A stretch of DNA of 64,000 bases from JAVBMP01 sp031552195 (GCA_031552195.1 JAVBMT010000020.1:1-64000), one strand, 5' to 3'; counted from the stretch's first letter, positions 16,593-25,883 are shown. The notes: generated by a model from the letters alone, not told the origin. A program made the numbers and translations.

Positions 16593-16868
16593 TTAAGCGG
16601 ACATTTTTCTCAGGGCTTCAGCCAGATGCTCTTTATCATACCCTATCACGAATTCGCCGCTTTTCCCGAACACAGTGGTGGGAAACGATTTTTTAGGGTT
16701 ATATTTCAGAACATGCTCCATGGCCTGCTCATAATCCTCATCGCTCAGGTCGTCCACTTCAATATAGGAATAATCAACCCCCAACTCTTTGAAAAATTTT
16801 TTCACGGCCTTGCAGTAAGGACAGGTGGTCAGGCTGAAAATGACTATTTTGTCGTCTGCGATGTTCAA
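16593..16868 (-). CDS. Glutaredoxin-like protein, second copy
   Basis: A 91-residue paralogue of the next gene, with CPYC (C16, C19) and the cis-proline motif SFPTTVF. It is the first gene of the redox cluster. Two adjacent redoxins before an FTR-like protein suggest either different targets or a relay. The region between this gene and the membrane protein at 17060 shows no feature I can assign. Confidence 0.88.
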   Translation of the reverse strand: MNIADDKIVIFSLTTCPYCKAVKKFFKELGVDYSYIEVDDLSDEDYEQAMEHVLKYNPKKSFPTTVFGKSGEFVIGYDKEHLAEALRKMSA

Positions 16869-17059
16869 AATGTGTCTCCATGTTGTTGCTTATAAAAACT
16901 ATTTTATGTTTATTTTCATTTTCTGACAAGAGAGAAAGTGCTTTGCGTCCGTTGCTTCTTCAGCGCGTCGCTGGCTCATCGCCGGCCGGGGCAAGCCGAC
17001 ATGAGCGGGCCGCCGGAGCCGTTTTTCTTGTCTTGGGCGCAAAACCTTCACTCAGAGTT

Positions 17060-17584
17060 TTAGGCCAGGCGCTCCTGGATGACCCGGGCGACCAGAACCA
17101 GAAAGGCCGTAAGGTCTTCTTCCTTGGTCTGGGTTCCGTCGCTCCACTCTATGCAGTAATATCCGGGCTGTATCGGAACCCAGGTCAATACGATGGAAGG
17201 CCAGTAAGCCTTTGCCGCCGGCCCGGACGGAATGTCGGGCGGCGGCTCGGATTCCGCAACGGGCGCGGCGTTTTTCTTCAAAAGAGCGCCGTCAGCTTTG
17301 CGCAATATTTTAAGAACGGCCTTGTCGCCCCTGTTGTCCCATTCCAGCGCGTTTTCTTCGCTCAGCTCCGGGGGCAAACTTCTCGCGATATTTTCCAGGG
17401 CTTCAAAGACCGGTTCCAGTTTTTTGCGGCGCAAAGCTAAAAAACGCTGGTCAATGTCGTCTCCTTGCGAAGGGGGGGGCGCCGCCGGCTTCGCTTTGCT
17501 TTTTCGCTTGGCCGAGGCCCTGAGGGCCGTCGCAACCCCCAGCAGCAGGATAATCGCCGTAAACATCAGGATGAAAGTATTCAT
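17060..17584 (-). CDS. Membrane-anchored protein of unknown function
   Basis: A 174-residue protein I do not recognise. It has one N-terminal hydrophobic anchor (about residues 3-20, starting MNTFILMFTAIILLLGVA), a basic Lys/Arg-rich stretch and a Pro-rich linker (about 22-40). A charged helical middle follows, and a C-terminal domain ends in hydrophobic residues. The ATG at 17584 is chosen over one nine codons upstream because GAGGG lies before it. It sits between the iron-type ABC ATPase and the redoxin cluster; the context does not suggest a role. Confidence 0.65.
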   Translation of the reverse strand: MNTFILMFTAIILLLGVATALRASAKRKSKAKPAAPPPSQGDDIDQRFLALRRKKLEPVFEALENIARSLPPELSEENALEWDNRGDKAVLKILRKADGALLKKNAAPVAESEPPPDIPSGPAAKAYWPSIVLTWVPIQPGYYCIEWSDGTQTKEEDLTAFLVLVARVIQERLA

Positions 17585-17677
17585 GCCGCCCTCTGAAAAC
17601 GCTATAAGCATATTGCGGTGAAAATTCGCACGGGCCGCCCGGCCAACGCCGCCCTGCGGCCGGTTCCGCCTTCGGCG

Positions 17678-18475
17678 TTAAACGGCGCGCATGGGAAGAA
17701 TTTGCGGGCGTTCGTATTCCGGGTGCGCCACAACGGCCAAAGAGGCCTGGTAGGCCTCTTCAAGCAATTCTTTCCGCAAGGTTTCTTGCGGGCTGCCGGA
17801 AGAAAGAACGAGTCCTTCGCGCAGCAGGAAAAATTTGTCGCAATAAATCGCGGCCATATTCACGTCGTGCATGGCCGCCACAACGCAAAGTTTTTTTTCG
17901 CGGCAAAGCCGGGCGAGCAAGTCGAACAGGGCCGCGCCGCGGCCCGGGTCAAGGCTGCCGCTGGGCTCGTCCAGCAACAGGACGGGCGTTTCCTGGGCCA
18001 AAGCCCGGGCCACAAAAATTCTTTGCCGCTCGCCGCCCGAAAGTTTGCCTAAAAGACGCCCGGCAAGCGGAGTCGCGGCAACCGAGGCAAGCGCGGCCTC
18101 AGCCTTGCGCCGGTCGGCGCGGGTGTAGCCGCTCAGCGCGCTTAAAGCGCCAGACCGGGCATAACGGCCCATAAGGGTGAATTCAAGAGCCGTCAAGCCG
18201 GGCGCCAGCTCCGGGTTCTGGGGCACGACGGCTACCAGCCTGGCCCTTTCCCGCTCCGGAAGGGCGCTCAAGTCACGCCCTTCCCACAGGGCTTGCCCGG
18301 AAAAAGGCCGCAAAAGCCCGCTCAATACGCGCAGCAAAGTGCTTTTGCCGCTGCCGTTCGGCCCGATAAGGGCGGTGATGCCGCCAGGTTCAGCCGTAAA
18401 GTCGATTCCGCGCAAAACCGGATCAGCTTTATCCGGCGAAGAATACCCGGCGACAACTTCACGCGCTTCAAGCAT
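17678..18475 (-). CDS. Iron-complex-type ABC transporter ATP-binding protein
   Basis: A 265-residue cytoplasmic ATPase of the FecE/BtuD/HmuV family that powers uptake of siderophores, heme or cobalamin. Walker A is GPNGSGKST (about 38-46), the signature is LSGGERQR and Walker B is VLLLDEPSGSLDP, with the H-loop in AAMHDVN. No permease or binding-protein gene is adjacent, so partners must lie elsewhere. It starts 14 bases after tsaB ends and may be the last gene of the envelope operon. Vitamin B12 is a plausible substrate because cobalamin genes occur in the window, but that is inference. Confidence 0.88.
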   Translation of the reverse strand: MLEAREVVAGYSSPDKADPVLRGIDFTAEPGGITALIGPNGSGKSTLLRVLSGLLRPFSGQALWEGRDLSALPERERARLVAVVPQNPELAPGLTALEFTLMGRYARSGALSALSGYTRADRRKAEAALASVAATPLAGRLLGKLSGGERQRIFVARALAQETPVLLLDEPSGSLDPGRGAALFDLLARLCREKKLCVVAAMHDVNMAAIYCDKFFLLREGLVLSSGSPQETLRKELLEEAYQASLAVVAHPEYERPQILPMRAV

Positions 18476-18489
18476 AAGAATCCGTCCGT

Positions 18490-19383
18490 TTAAAGGCCGC
18501 CGCCGGAAGGCTCACGACCGAGCAAGGCGTTCAGCCGGGCGCGCGATTCAGCCGGTTCGTGGCCGAGTTTCACGGCAATGCGTTCAAGGTCTTCTTCCGC
18601 GTCGCTGTCGCGGGCGTACAGAGGGGCGATATCCGTTCCGCCATAGGCGCTTTCCGGCAGAGACAGGGCGGCTTCGAGCAACAGGGCGGGCGCGGGCGCG
18701 TTGTAAGCTTCCCCCGCTAAACGCGCCCGCAGGCCGCTTTGCAGCAGAAGAACGCTCAACGTCGCATAATTGCGACTGGCCCCGCTGCCCAGAAGGGTGA
18801 TTTCCGGGTTAGCCCCAAGAGGCTGCACGGCCTCCTCGATAAAGGCCGGGCATTGCTCAAGTTCCAGCACCTTCAGCCCGGAAAGTGGGCGCAAAAGAGC
18901 GGTTGTTCCCGCCATTGCGGTTTCAGCGGCGTTTTTACGGGAGAATATTTGCCCGTAAACAAGGTTATTCCGGGCGTGGGTGAACACGCAAAGCGCCGTT
19001 TCCGCGTTCGTTTCAGTCAGTCCGCACGCGGCGTTGGCGGCCAGAAGCGGCAAATAGCCGATGCCGGCCTGCGGTATGCCGAGCCCCCGGCTTAGGGCCG
19101 CCGTTGTAGACAGGGCCAGCCTCAGCCCGGTGAATCCGCCCGGCCCGTTTACGGCCGCCACCCGTTCCACCGCTTGCGGGGAAAGCTTCAGCAGGGCGAA
19201 AATATTTTGCAGGGCCGGAGCGAGCATTTCCACGCCCTGAGTCCTGGCCAGCCACTGCTGCCCGCAGACAAGTTCGGTTTCGCCCGTGGGCAGGGCGCGG
19301 CCGAGCGCTATCTGCAAAAGGCCTTCCGCGGCGTTCAGGGCCAGGGTAAGGCCTCCGCCGTTGTCGTTTATGCCTGAGCGCAC
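18490..19383 (-). CDS. tsaB: tRNA threonylcarbamoyladenosine biosynthesis protein TsaB
   Basis: ASKHA-fold partner of TsaD in forming the universal t6A37 modification on ANN-decoding tRNAs. The diagnostic segment is GPGGFTGLRLAL (about 85-96), followed by SRGLGIPQAGIGYLPLLAA. At 297 residues it is longer than the usual 230-250 because of additional C-terminal sequence. No ATG is available near the start. The GTG at 19383 places the first strand where the family expects it; a TTG at 19398 would overlap rseP by 11 bases. It is coupled to rseP upstream. Confidence 0.85.
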   Translation of the reverse strand: MRSGINDNGGGLTLALNAAEGLLQIALGRALPTGETELVCGQQWLARTQGVEMLAPALQNIFALLKLSPQAVERVAAVNGPGGFTGLRLALSTTAALSRGLGIPQAGIGYLPLLAANAACGLTETNAETALCVFTHARNNLVYGQIFSRKNAAETAMAGTTALLRPLSGLKVLELEQCPAFIEEAVQPLGANPEITLLGSGASRNYATLSVLLLQSGLRARLAGEAYNAPAPALLLEAALSLPESAYGGTDIAPLYARDSDAEEDLERIAVKLGHEPAESRARLNALLGREPSGGGL

Positions 19384-19387
19384 GGCT

Positions 19388-20449
19388 TTAACCGGCAACC
19401 CAGCGGTAAATGTCGTTCAACGTCACCAGCACCATAAGCGCAAGCATCAGGGCAAGCCCGGCCATTGTGCCGTAGGTCTGTATTTTTTCCGGCACGGGGC
19501 GGCGGAAAGTGATTTCGCACAGGTTGAAAAACACATGCCCGCCGTCCAGGGCGGGAATGGGCAGCAAATTCAGCAGGCCGAGGTTGATGCTGAGCAGCGC
19601 GCTGAGGGTCAGCAGGGCCAGGTAGGCGTGCTTGCTGGCCTGGTCATGCACCATTTGGCCGATAAGCACCGGGCCGCCGATTTCCTTGACCGAAACATCG
19701 CCTTTTACGAGCATTCCAAGCATTTCGCCGGTGAAAACGATGGCCCGCCAGGTTTCCCGGCAGCTTTCCAGCAAGCTTTCCGGCAGATTTTCCTTATAAT
19801 AAATCCCGGCCGAGGCCACGCCGATCTGACGCACCGTAACTTCTTTGCCGGCATCGTCTTTAAAGGTGAGCACTGACGGAGCCAGGCGCAAAGCCAGTTT
19901 TTCTTCGCCGCGCTTAAGCCCGACCTCCAGAATCCGGCTTTTCTCCATGTTCACGCGGAGGCGTATATCGTCCCACCAGGCCACGGGGTGGCCGTTTATG
20001 GACGTAATCACGTCGCCCGGCCTTATTCCGGCCTCTGCGGCCGGGGAATACGGAATGACTTCGCCTATTGCCGGCAACTGCATGGCTGAACCCAGAAGCA
20101 GCCCCGCATAAATGAAGCAGGCCAGGACGATGTTGAAAAACGGTCCGGCTAAAACCACGAACAGCCGGTGCAGCGGCGGGCGCAGGGCGAAGCTTTCTTC
20201 ACGGGTGAACGGCTCGGGAATCTCCTCGTCTTTTCCGCCTTCGCCGACCAGGGAAACAAAGCCGCCCAGCGGCACGAGCGCCACCTGATATTGCGTCTTG
20301 CGGCCCTTGAAGCCGAAAAGTTTCGGCCCGAAGCCGACGGAAAAAGTTTTAACCCCTATGCCGAGCAGGCGGGCCGCCAGGAAATGGCCCAGCTCATGAA
20401 AGGCGATAAGCCCGCCCAGCACGATTATGATAGCGATAAATCCGGTCAT
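19388..20449 (-). CDS. rseP: Site-2 protease RseP (M50 family)
   Basis: Intramembrane zinc metalloprotease that cleaves anti-sigma factors and remnant signal peptides. The zinc site HELGH lies at residues 18-22 in the first membrane helix, and the third ligand is in LLPIPALDGGHVFF near the C-terminus. A single PDZ domain sits between them (about 120-200, with the AAEAGIRPGDVI pattern). At 353 residues it is shorter than the E. coli protein, which has two PDZ domains. The gene lies in the conserved dxr-rseP order, with tsaB following. Confidence 0.95.
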   Translation of the reverse strand: MTGFIAIIIVLGGLIAFHELGHFLAARLLGIGVKTFSVGFGPKLFGFKGRKTQYQVALVPLGGFVSLVGEGGKDEEIPEPFTREESFALRPPLHRLFVVLAGPFFNIVLACFIYAGLLLGSAMQLPAIGEVIPYSPAAEAGIRPGDVITSINGHPVAWWDDIRLRVNMEKSRILEVGLKRGEEKLALRLAPSVLTFKDDAGKEVTVRQIGVASAGIYYKENLPESLLESCRETWRAIVFTGEMLGMLVKGDVSVKEIGGPVLIGQMVHDQASKHAYLALLTLSALLSINLGLLNLLPIPALDGGHVFFNLCEITFRRPVPEKIQTYGTMAGLALMLALMVLVTLNDIYRWVAG

Positions 20450-20527
20450 CGGAATCCTTGAAGATGTCTATGAGGCGCTTTGCCTCTCATTGCGGTAAAA
20501 GTAACCCGGTTTAAGACCGGGCGGACA

Positions 20528-21811
20528 TCATAAATAAGCATGCGGGCGGTTTTTGCAAGAGGCGGAAGCATAGGCGAAGCGCCTGGCCTCTTCGTCAACC
20601 GCCATAATCTCTTCAACGGTGCCAGGTTCATCCGCCAGGTTATGGCGGGCCAGCGCCTTTTCAACCAGCCCGGCTATTCCGGTGAAGGGCAGTTTTTCTT
20701 CAAGGAAAAGCTCAACCGCCACTTCATTGGCCGCGTTCAGGGCGATGGTCGCCCCCTTGCCGGTTTTCAGGGCCTCGCGGCAAAGGTCCAGGCAGGGAAA
20801 AGCGGCGGTGTCGGGCTTTGCGAAGGTCAGCGCGGCGGTTTGCAAGAGGTCCAGGCGCTTCACGCCGCTTTCGAGCCGATAGGGCCAGCCGAGGCAGTGG
20901 GCCAGGGGCACGCGCATATCCGCCGGCCCGAGCTGGGCCAGCACCGAACCGTCCGTGAATTCCACCAGGGAGTGGATGATGGACTGGGGATGCACCAGAA
21001 CGTCAACTTCATCCTGCTCCAGCCCGTAAAGGCGGCAGGCCTCGATAACTTCCAGTCCTTTGTTCATGAGCGTGGCGGAATCTATGGTTATTTTCGGGCC
21101 CATTTTCCAATTCGGATGATTCAGGGCCTCGCTTTTGCCCACGTTTTTAAGGAACGCGGCGTCTTTGCCGAAAAAAGGCCCGCCGGAGGCGGTCAGAATA
21201 AGCTTCCGCACTGAAGTGGTGGCTTCGCTGCGGGCTTCTCCATGGCTTCGCCCGGAAAGATGGTATGGATAAAGGGCTGAGAGCAGGCACTGGAAGATGG
21301 CGTTGTGTTCGGAATCCACCGGCAGCATGGAAGCGCCGCTTTCCCGGCATAATTTACGCAGCAGCGGCCCGGCCAGAACCAGCGACTCTTTGTTGGCCAG
21401 GGCGATGACCTTGCCGGACGCGGACGCGGCGGCGGTGGCCGCCAGCCCGGCCGCCCCCACCTGGGCGGAAACGACGGTGCCGGTTTCAGGCAGTGAGGCC
21501 AGAACAGTGCAGGCCTCTTGCCCGGCCAGGATTTGCGGTTTGTAGCCGGCGGGAAGCATTGCTTCCAGCTCTTTGCGGCGGTTTTCATGCCTCAGGCCGA
21601 GATAATCCGGCCGCCAGCGGGCCGCCTGTTCCGCCAGAAGGGGCAGGTTGTCGCCTCCGGCCAGGGCTGTCACCCGGAAGCGCTCCGGCTGCTCGTTCAT
21701 TACCGACAGGGCGTTGCGGCCTATGGAGCCGGTCGACCCCAGAACGCTAACGGCGCGCGGCAGGTCTCCGGCATATTCCGGCCCCGGCAAGCGGGAAATA
21801 TAATTTATCAC
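20528..21811 (-). CDS. dxr: 1-deoxy-D-xylulose 5-phosphate reductoisomerase
   Basis: Second enzyme of the MEP isoprenoid pathway, converting DXP to 2-C-methylerythritol 4-phosphate with NADPH. The NADPH-binding motif GSTGSIG is near residue 25 and ANKESLV near 139. The metal and substrate residues are in PVDSEHNA and TASGGPF. At 427 residues it is slightly long. The extra length includes an N-terminal extension and an insertion of about 15 residues after the SEHNAIFQCL segment (around YHLSGRSHGEARSE). It lies between cdsA and rseP in the same direction. Confidence 0.96.
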   Translation of the reverse strand: MINYISRLPGPEYAGDLPRAVSVLGSTGSIGRNALSVMNEQPERFRVTALAGGDNLPLLAEQAARWRPDYLGLRHENRRKELEAMLPAGYKPQILAGQEACTVLASLPETGTVVSAQVGAAGLAATAAASASGKVIALANKESLVLAGPLLRKLCRESGASMLPVDSEHNAIFQCLLSALYPYHLSGRSHGEARSEATTSVRKLILTASGGPFFGKDAAFLKNVGKSEALNHPNWKMGPKITIDSATLMNKGLEVIEACRLYGLEQDEVDVLVHPQSIIHSLVEFTDGSVLAQLGPADMRVPLAHCLGWPYRLESGVKRLDLLQTAALTFAKPDTAAFPCLDLCREALKTGKGATIALNAANEVAVELFLEEKLPFTGIAGLVEKALARHNLADEPGTVEEIMAVDEEARRFAYASASCKNRPHAYL

Positions 21812-21931
21812 TGCATGATCCTGGCAGGTCTGTAGCGTTTTAGCCGTGAATCGCCGCCTCTTGCCGTCTTTCCAAATACAAAAGTGGCCGCGATTTTTTC
21901 AGGCACGTTCAGGCCGGCTCAATGAGCCGCC

Positions 21932-22750
21932 CTAAAAAATGAAAAAACGGAAAACAGCGTAAGCGGGCAACACGAAGATCAGGCTGTCCACCCGGTCGAG
22001 CACCCCGCCGTGGCCGGGCAGAATGTTGCTGGAATCTTTTACCTGCAAAACCCGCTTCAGGGCCGATTCGAAAAGGTCGCCGAAAAGCGAGGCCAGGTTA
22101 AGGGCCAAGGCCACGCCCAGCCATGCGAACGCGCTTAAGGCTTCCATGTTTTCCGGCATGGGCAGGAGCAGGCCCAGCCCGGTTACCGTCAGAAGGCAGG
22201 CCAGCAACCCTCCGGCCGCGCCTTCCCAGCTTTTGTTCGGGCTTATGCGGGGCCAGAGTTTGTGTTTGCCGAAAAGGCTGCCTATATAATAGGCCCCGAC
22301 GTCAGACCCAACCGCCGCCGCAATTACGAGGAGCTGTTCGCCCCAGGTCAGGTAGAGGGCCAGCTGAAGGGTCAGGGGAATATAGAAAAGGCCCATGGGC
22401 ATGACGGCGTGGCGCTCGAGCCGGGCCTCGTCATTGCCTCTTCCGTAGCTGATGAGAAAACTCATTCCGACGTAAAACCAGGTTATGCCCAAAAAGGCGA
22501 AGAGCAGGCCCTCCGAACCGGGGCGGGAAAAAAACACCACGCCGAAACCGGCCAGAAGCCCCACCGCTTTGGAAGGCAGATGAGAGAAGCCGGGCCAGAA
22601 CATGGCGTAAAATTCGTAAAGGGCGACCACGCTTATCAGGGTGAGGACGCCGCGTAAAAGAAGGCCGCCCGTGGCTATGGCGGCAACCACCAGTGCGGCC
22701 AGAGCCAGGCCGGTGTAAACTCTGGCTTTATGTGAAGAACCGAGGCTCAT
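21932..22750 (-). CDS. cdsA: Phosphatidate cytidylyltransferase
   Basis: Integral membrane enzyme that makes CDP-diacylglycerol from phosphatidate and CTP for phospholipid synthesis. The 272-residue protein has about seven hydrophobic segments and the C-terminal CDS signature, readable as SPNKSWEGAAGG and GDLFESALKR, followed by DSSNILPGHGGVLDRVDS (about 240-257). It is preceded by uppS and followed by dxr after a 120-base gap. Confidence 0.95.
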   Translation of the reverse strand: MSLGSSHKARVYTGLALAALVVAAIATGGLLLRGVLTLISVVALYEFYAMFWPGFSHLPSKAVGLLAGFGVVFFSRPGSEGLLFAFLGITWFYVGMSFLISYGRGNDEARLERHAVMPMGLFYIPLTLQLALYLTWGEQLLVIAAAVGSDVGAYYIGSLFGKHKLWPRISPNKSWEGAAGGLLACLLTVTGLGLLLPMPENMEALSAFAWLGVALALNLASLFGDLFESALKRVLQVKDSSNILPGHGGVLDRVDSLIFVLPAYAVFRFFIF

Positions 22751-22796
22751 GCGAAATCCTTGCTGGAGCTGCGCTCTGTTTCAGGGTAAATGAACG

Positions 22797-23519
22797 TTAT
22801 TTGCCGAAACGCCTTGTCCGCCCGGCGTAATCGGCCAAGGCGGCCCTGAGGTCCTCTGCCGTGAAGTCCGGCCAAAGGGTGGGCGTGAAATAATATTCGG
22901 CGTAAGCGCACTGGAAAAGCAGGAAGTTGCTTATGCGGCGCTCGCCGCTGGTGCGTATGACCAAATCCGGGTCAGGCTGCCCGGCGCTGTAAAGATACTC
23001 GGACAGGGTTTCCGGAGTAAGCTCTTTCGCTTTGCGGCCGGATTCCATGAACCGGCGGCAGGCCAGAGCTATTTCTTCGCGGCTGGAATAATTTATGGCC
23101 AGATTAAGGCGCATGCTTTCGCAGGCGGCCGTTTTTTTGACGGCGTAGCTCAACCCCTTGCGTGAGGGCAAGGGCAGGCTGGAAGGGTCTCCGAACAGTC
23201 TCAGGCTTATATCCTGTTCAAGCAACGTGGGCAATTCCTGCTTCAGGAACTGCACCAGCATATCAAAAAGAAAGCGCACTTCTTCAAGCGGGCGTGACCA
23301 GTTTTCCTTGGAAAAGGCGTAAAGCGTCAGGTGTTTTATGCCAAGAGAGCGGCACTCGGTTACTATTTTGCGCACCGTTTCGCTGCCGGCCCTGTGCCCG
23401 GCGCTGCGCTCAAGCCCGCGCATGGTCGCCCAGCGCCCGTTTCCGTCCATGATTATCGCGACATGGGCAGGCAAAGCGGGTAAATTTGCAGGAGAAAATG
23501 GCTTGTTGCTTTCCGCCAC
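22797..23519 (-). CDS. uppS: Undecaprenyl diphosphate synthase
   Basis: Cis-prenyltransferase making the C55 carrier lipid for peptidoglycan and O-antigen. The 240-residue cytoplasmic enzyme shows the catalytic IIMDGNGRWA near residues 22-31, LTLYAFSKENW and the C-terminal RTSGERRISNFLLFQ. The start codon appears to be GTG at 23519. It is the first gene of the uppS-cdsA-dxr-rseP-tsaB group. The usual upstream frr/pyrH genes are absent here; a divergent hydrolase gene lies upstream instead. Confidence 0.96.
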   Translation of the reverse strand: MAESNKPFSPANLPALPAHVAIIMDGNGRWATMRGLERSAGHRAGSETVRKIVTECRSLGIKHLTLYAFSKENWSRPLEEVRFLFDMLVQFLKQELPTLLEQDISLRLFGDPSSLPLPSRKGLSYAVKKTAACESMRLNLAINYSSREEIALACRRFMESGRKAKELTPETLSEYLYSAGQPDPDLVIRTSGERRISNFLLFQCAYAEYYFTPTLWPDFTAEDLRAALADYAGRTRRFGK

Positions 23520-23792
23520 GCAGCGCTCCGGAAAGCCCGGCGGCTCTGTTCCGCCGAGCGTAAATTTTTTTCCAAATTACGCTACCTCAAGCCCAAAGGT
23601 CAAGAAACTTCTCCTGGGGCGGGGCTGTTTTACAACCCGTTATTTATTTCAATAAGAGTGGTTTTTTTGATCAAAAAGCGTTACTGTCGGCAACGGCGCT
23701 TGAATTACGATTTCGGCGGGCGCGCTCTTGCCATTTGGCGGACACTGTATATATTCTCCCCAAGGGTTGCAAATTTCCAGGAGGAAACCGAC

Positions 23793-25088
23793 ATGAACAC
23801 CTCAAAGCTGCCAGGCTTCCATTATCCGTATACCGAGCCTCAAGGGTCGATGGAAGAGAAAGAATTCAACGTTGCGCCCGGCATATACGTGTTTGCCGGC
23901 GGTTCCACCATAACCCTGCTGGCCGGAGAAACCGGCTACGTCCTGATTGACGCGGGCGGCGGGGGGGATTGCGCCAGGCGCGTCGCGGGCAGGATAAAAG
24001 AGCTTACCGACAAGCCTTTATCCGCCATCATCCTTACCCACGGCCACCCGGACCACACCAGCGGCGGCTCGGTTTTCCTTGAAGGAAGGGAAGATGTTCC
24101 GGTGTGGGGGCTTGCCAATTTCGGGGCGGAAGGCAAGGGTTCAGTCGGGCTGGAAAACATCAGCGCCAAACGCGCGGCGCGGCAGTTCGGGGCTTTCATC
24201 CCGGCCGGAATGCGCAAACGCAGCCCGTTGTTCACGGAACCCGGCGCGCCGGAAACCCCGCTGAAACCCATCGCCCCGAACCGGACCTTTGAAGGCAGCC
24301 TCAAACTGGAAATCGCCGGGTTTGAACTTGAGCTTTACGCCGCCCCGGGGGAAACTTCCGATACCCTTATCGTCTGGTTGCCTAAAGAAAAGGTTCTGCT
24401 CTGCGCCGACAACATTTACAACTCTTTCCCCAATCTTTACGCGCTGCGCGGCTCCGCTTACCGCGACGTGGCGACATGGGCGGGAAGCGTGGACAGGATG
24501 CTCGCCTTCAACGCCCATGTTCTCGTGCCCGGGCACGGCAACCCGGAGTTCGGGGAGGCGGAATGCAGAAGCCGCCTTGCCAACCACCGCGACGCCATAA
24601 TGTATGTTTATTCCGAAACCGTGAAAGGCATGAACGAGGGGCTTTCGCCGGAGGCCATAGCCACCAGCCTGGCCTTGCCCCGGCACTTGGCTGAATTGCC
24701 TTACCTGGGCGAATTTTACGGTGCCGTTCCTTTTGCCGTGCGCGGCATTTACAGCGGGCTGCTGGGCTGGTTTGACGGCAACCCGAGCAACCTGGTTATT
24801 TTTACCCCGCGCGAAGAGGCCGAGCATATGGCCAAGCTGGCGGGGGGGGCGGAAAGGCTGTTGGAAATGGCGCGCGACGCCCTCAAGGCTGAAGATTACC
24901 GTTGGGTGAACAAGCTTGCCGACTATTACATGAACTTGGGCGAAAACGCCCGTTCCGAAAGCCTTAAGGAAATGAAGAGGCTGAAAGCCGACGCATTGCT
25001 GGCTTTGAGCCATGAAGTTCTCCCCATTACCGGGGCAAACTATTTGATGAGCTGCGCGCTGGAGTTGCGCAAGGAAGCGGAATGTTGA
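23793..25088 (+). CDS. Metallo-beta-lactamase fold hydrolase, alkylsulfatase-like
   Basis: A 431-residue hydrolase with the MBL metal motif THGHPDH (about 90-96), an acidic CADNIYNSFPN segment and the VPGHG histidine (about 249). The arrangement, including SVDRMLAFNAHVLVPGHG and a helical C-terminal part, resembles the BDS1-type alkylsulfatase group. Sulfate ester hydrolysis is therefore possible, but the substrate is not shown by the sequence. The ATG at 23793 follows CCAGGAGG. An earlier in-frame start at 23658 lacks such a site. No signal peptide is evident. The ferredoxin-like gene follows after 36 bases. Confidence 0.8.
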   Translation: MNTSKLPGFHYPYTEPQGSMEEKEFNVAPGIYVFAGGSTITLLAGETGYVLIDAGGGGDCARRVAGRIKELTDKPLSAIILTHGHPDHTSGGSVFLEGREDVPVWGLANFGAEGKGSVGLENISAKRAARQFGAFIPAGMRKRSPLFTEPGAPETPLKPIAPNRTFEGSLKLEIAGFELELYAAPGETSDTLIVWLPKEKVLLCADNIYNSFPNLYALRGSAYRDVATWAGSVDRMLAFNAHVLVPGHGNPEFGEAECRSRLANHRDAIMYVYSETVKGMNEGLSPEAIATSLALPRHLAELPYLGEFYGAVPFAVRGIYSGLLGWFDGNPSNLVIFTPREEAEHMAKLAGGAERLLEMARDALKAEDYRWVNKLADYYMNLGENARSESLKEMKRLKADALLALSHEVLPITGANYLMSCALELRKEAEC

Positions 25089-25124
25089 ACAGCTCCTGCC
25101 CGCGTCGGTTCGAGGAATACTCAC

Positions 25125-25808
25125 ATGCAGCTTAAAAGGAAAATAGTCCAGATTGATGAAAACCGGTGCACCGGCTGCGGTTTATGCATTATAAACTGCG
25201 CGGAGCATGCCATTATAATTGAAAACGGCAAGGCCAAAGTGGTGTCAGACAACCTGTGCGACGGTCTCGGCGCCTGCCTTGCGGCCTGCCCGGAAGACGC
25301 CCTGCGCATTATCGAACGCGAGGCCGACCCTTTTGACGAGGTAGAGGTGCATAAGCGCCGCGACCAGCTGCAATGGGCCAAACAAGCCTCGAAGGGTTGC
25401 GCGGGGCAGTGTCCGGGAAGTTTGCCCGGCCTGAGCGTTGATATGTCTTCGGTGTTGAACTGGCCGGTAAAACTGCGTCTGGCTTCTCCCGAAGCGTTCA
25501 AATTTTTTGCCGGGAAGGACAAAACCCTGGTGTTCACGGCGGATTGCGCCCCGGTGGTGATGAACAGCTTCCATAGCGAATACGGCAGGGGTAACCTGGT
25601 ATTCACAGCCTGCCCGAAATTCGAGGATGCCGGAGACCTGACCAGGAAGCTGGCCGCTATTCTTCAGATCGCGCAGATAAACAACTGCATTTCCCTGCGC
25701 ATGGACGTTCCCTGCTGTGGAGGGCTGAGCAAGATTAAAGAGAGCGCGATCAAGCTTGTGGGCAGAAGGCTTACCTTGGAAGACAGGATAGTAAGCCGTC
25801 AGGCCTGA
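25125..25808 (+). CDS. Ferredoxin-like iron-sulfur protein with C-terminal cysteine domain
   Basis: A 227-residue protein with an N-terminal bacterial-type ferredoxin domain. The first cluster motif is complete (CTGCGLCIINC, from residue 15). The second reads CDGLGACLAACP, in which the second cysteine is leucine, so it would bind a 3Fe or atypical cluster. After a linker come further cysteines (KGCAGQCPG, TADCAPV, TACPKF and PCCGG), suggesting another metal or redox site. It probably transfers electrons in the cytoplasm. The exact partner is unknown; the upstream MBL protein may be one. A strong terminator follows. Confidence 0.8.
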   Translation: MQLKRKIVQIDENRCTGCGLCIINCAEHAIIIENGKAKVVSDNLCDGLGACLAACPEDALRIIEREADPFDEVEVHKRRDQLQWAKQASKGCAGQCPGSLPGLSVDMSSVLNWPVKLRLASPEAFKFFAGKDKTLVFTADCAPVVMNSFHSEYGRGNLVFTACPKFEDAGDLTRKLAAILQIAQINNCISLRMDVPCCGGLSKIKESAIKLVGRRLTLEDRIVSRQA

Positions 25809-25838
25809 CGGGATATTGATCCGTTCTAAAAAACGTTT

Positions 25839-25883
25839 AAGGGAAAAGCCCGCGCGCCGAATAGGCGCGCGGGCTTTTCCCTT
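25839..25883. terminator. Bidirectional terminator, 20-bp perfect stem
   Basis: 25839-25858 pairs perfectly with 25864-25883 around a 5-nt loop. The stem has T- and A-rich outer ends, so it can work on both strands. It separates the ferredoxin-like gene from the convergent fliI. Confidence 0.9.
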
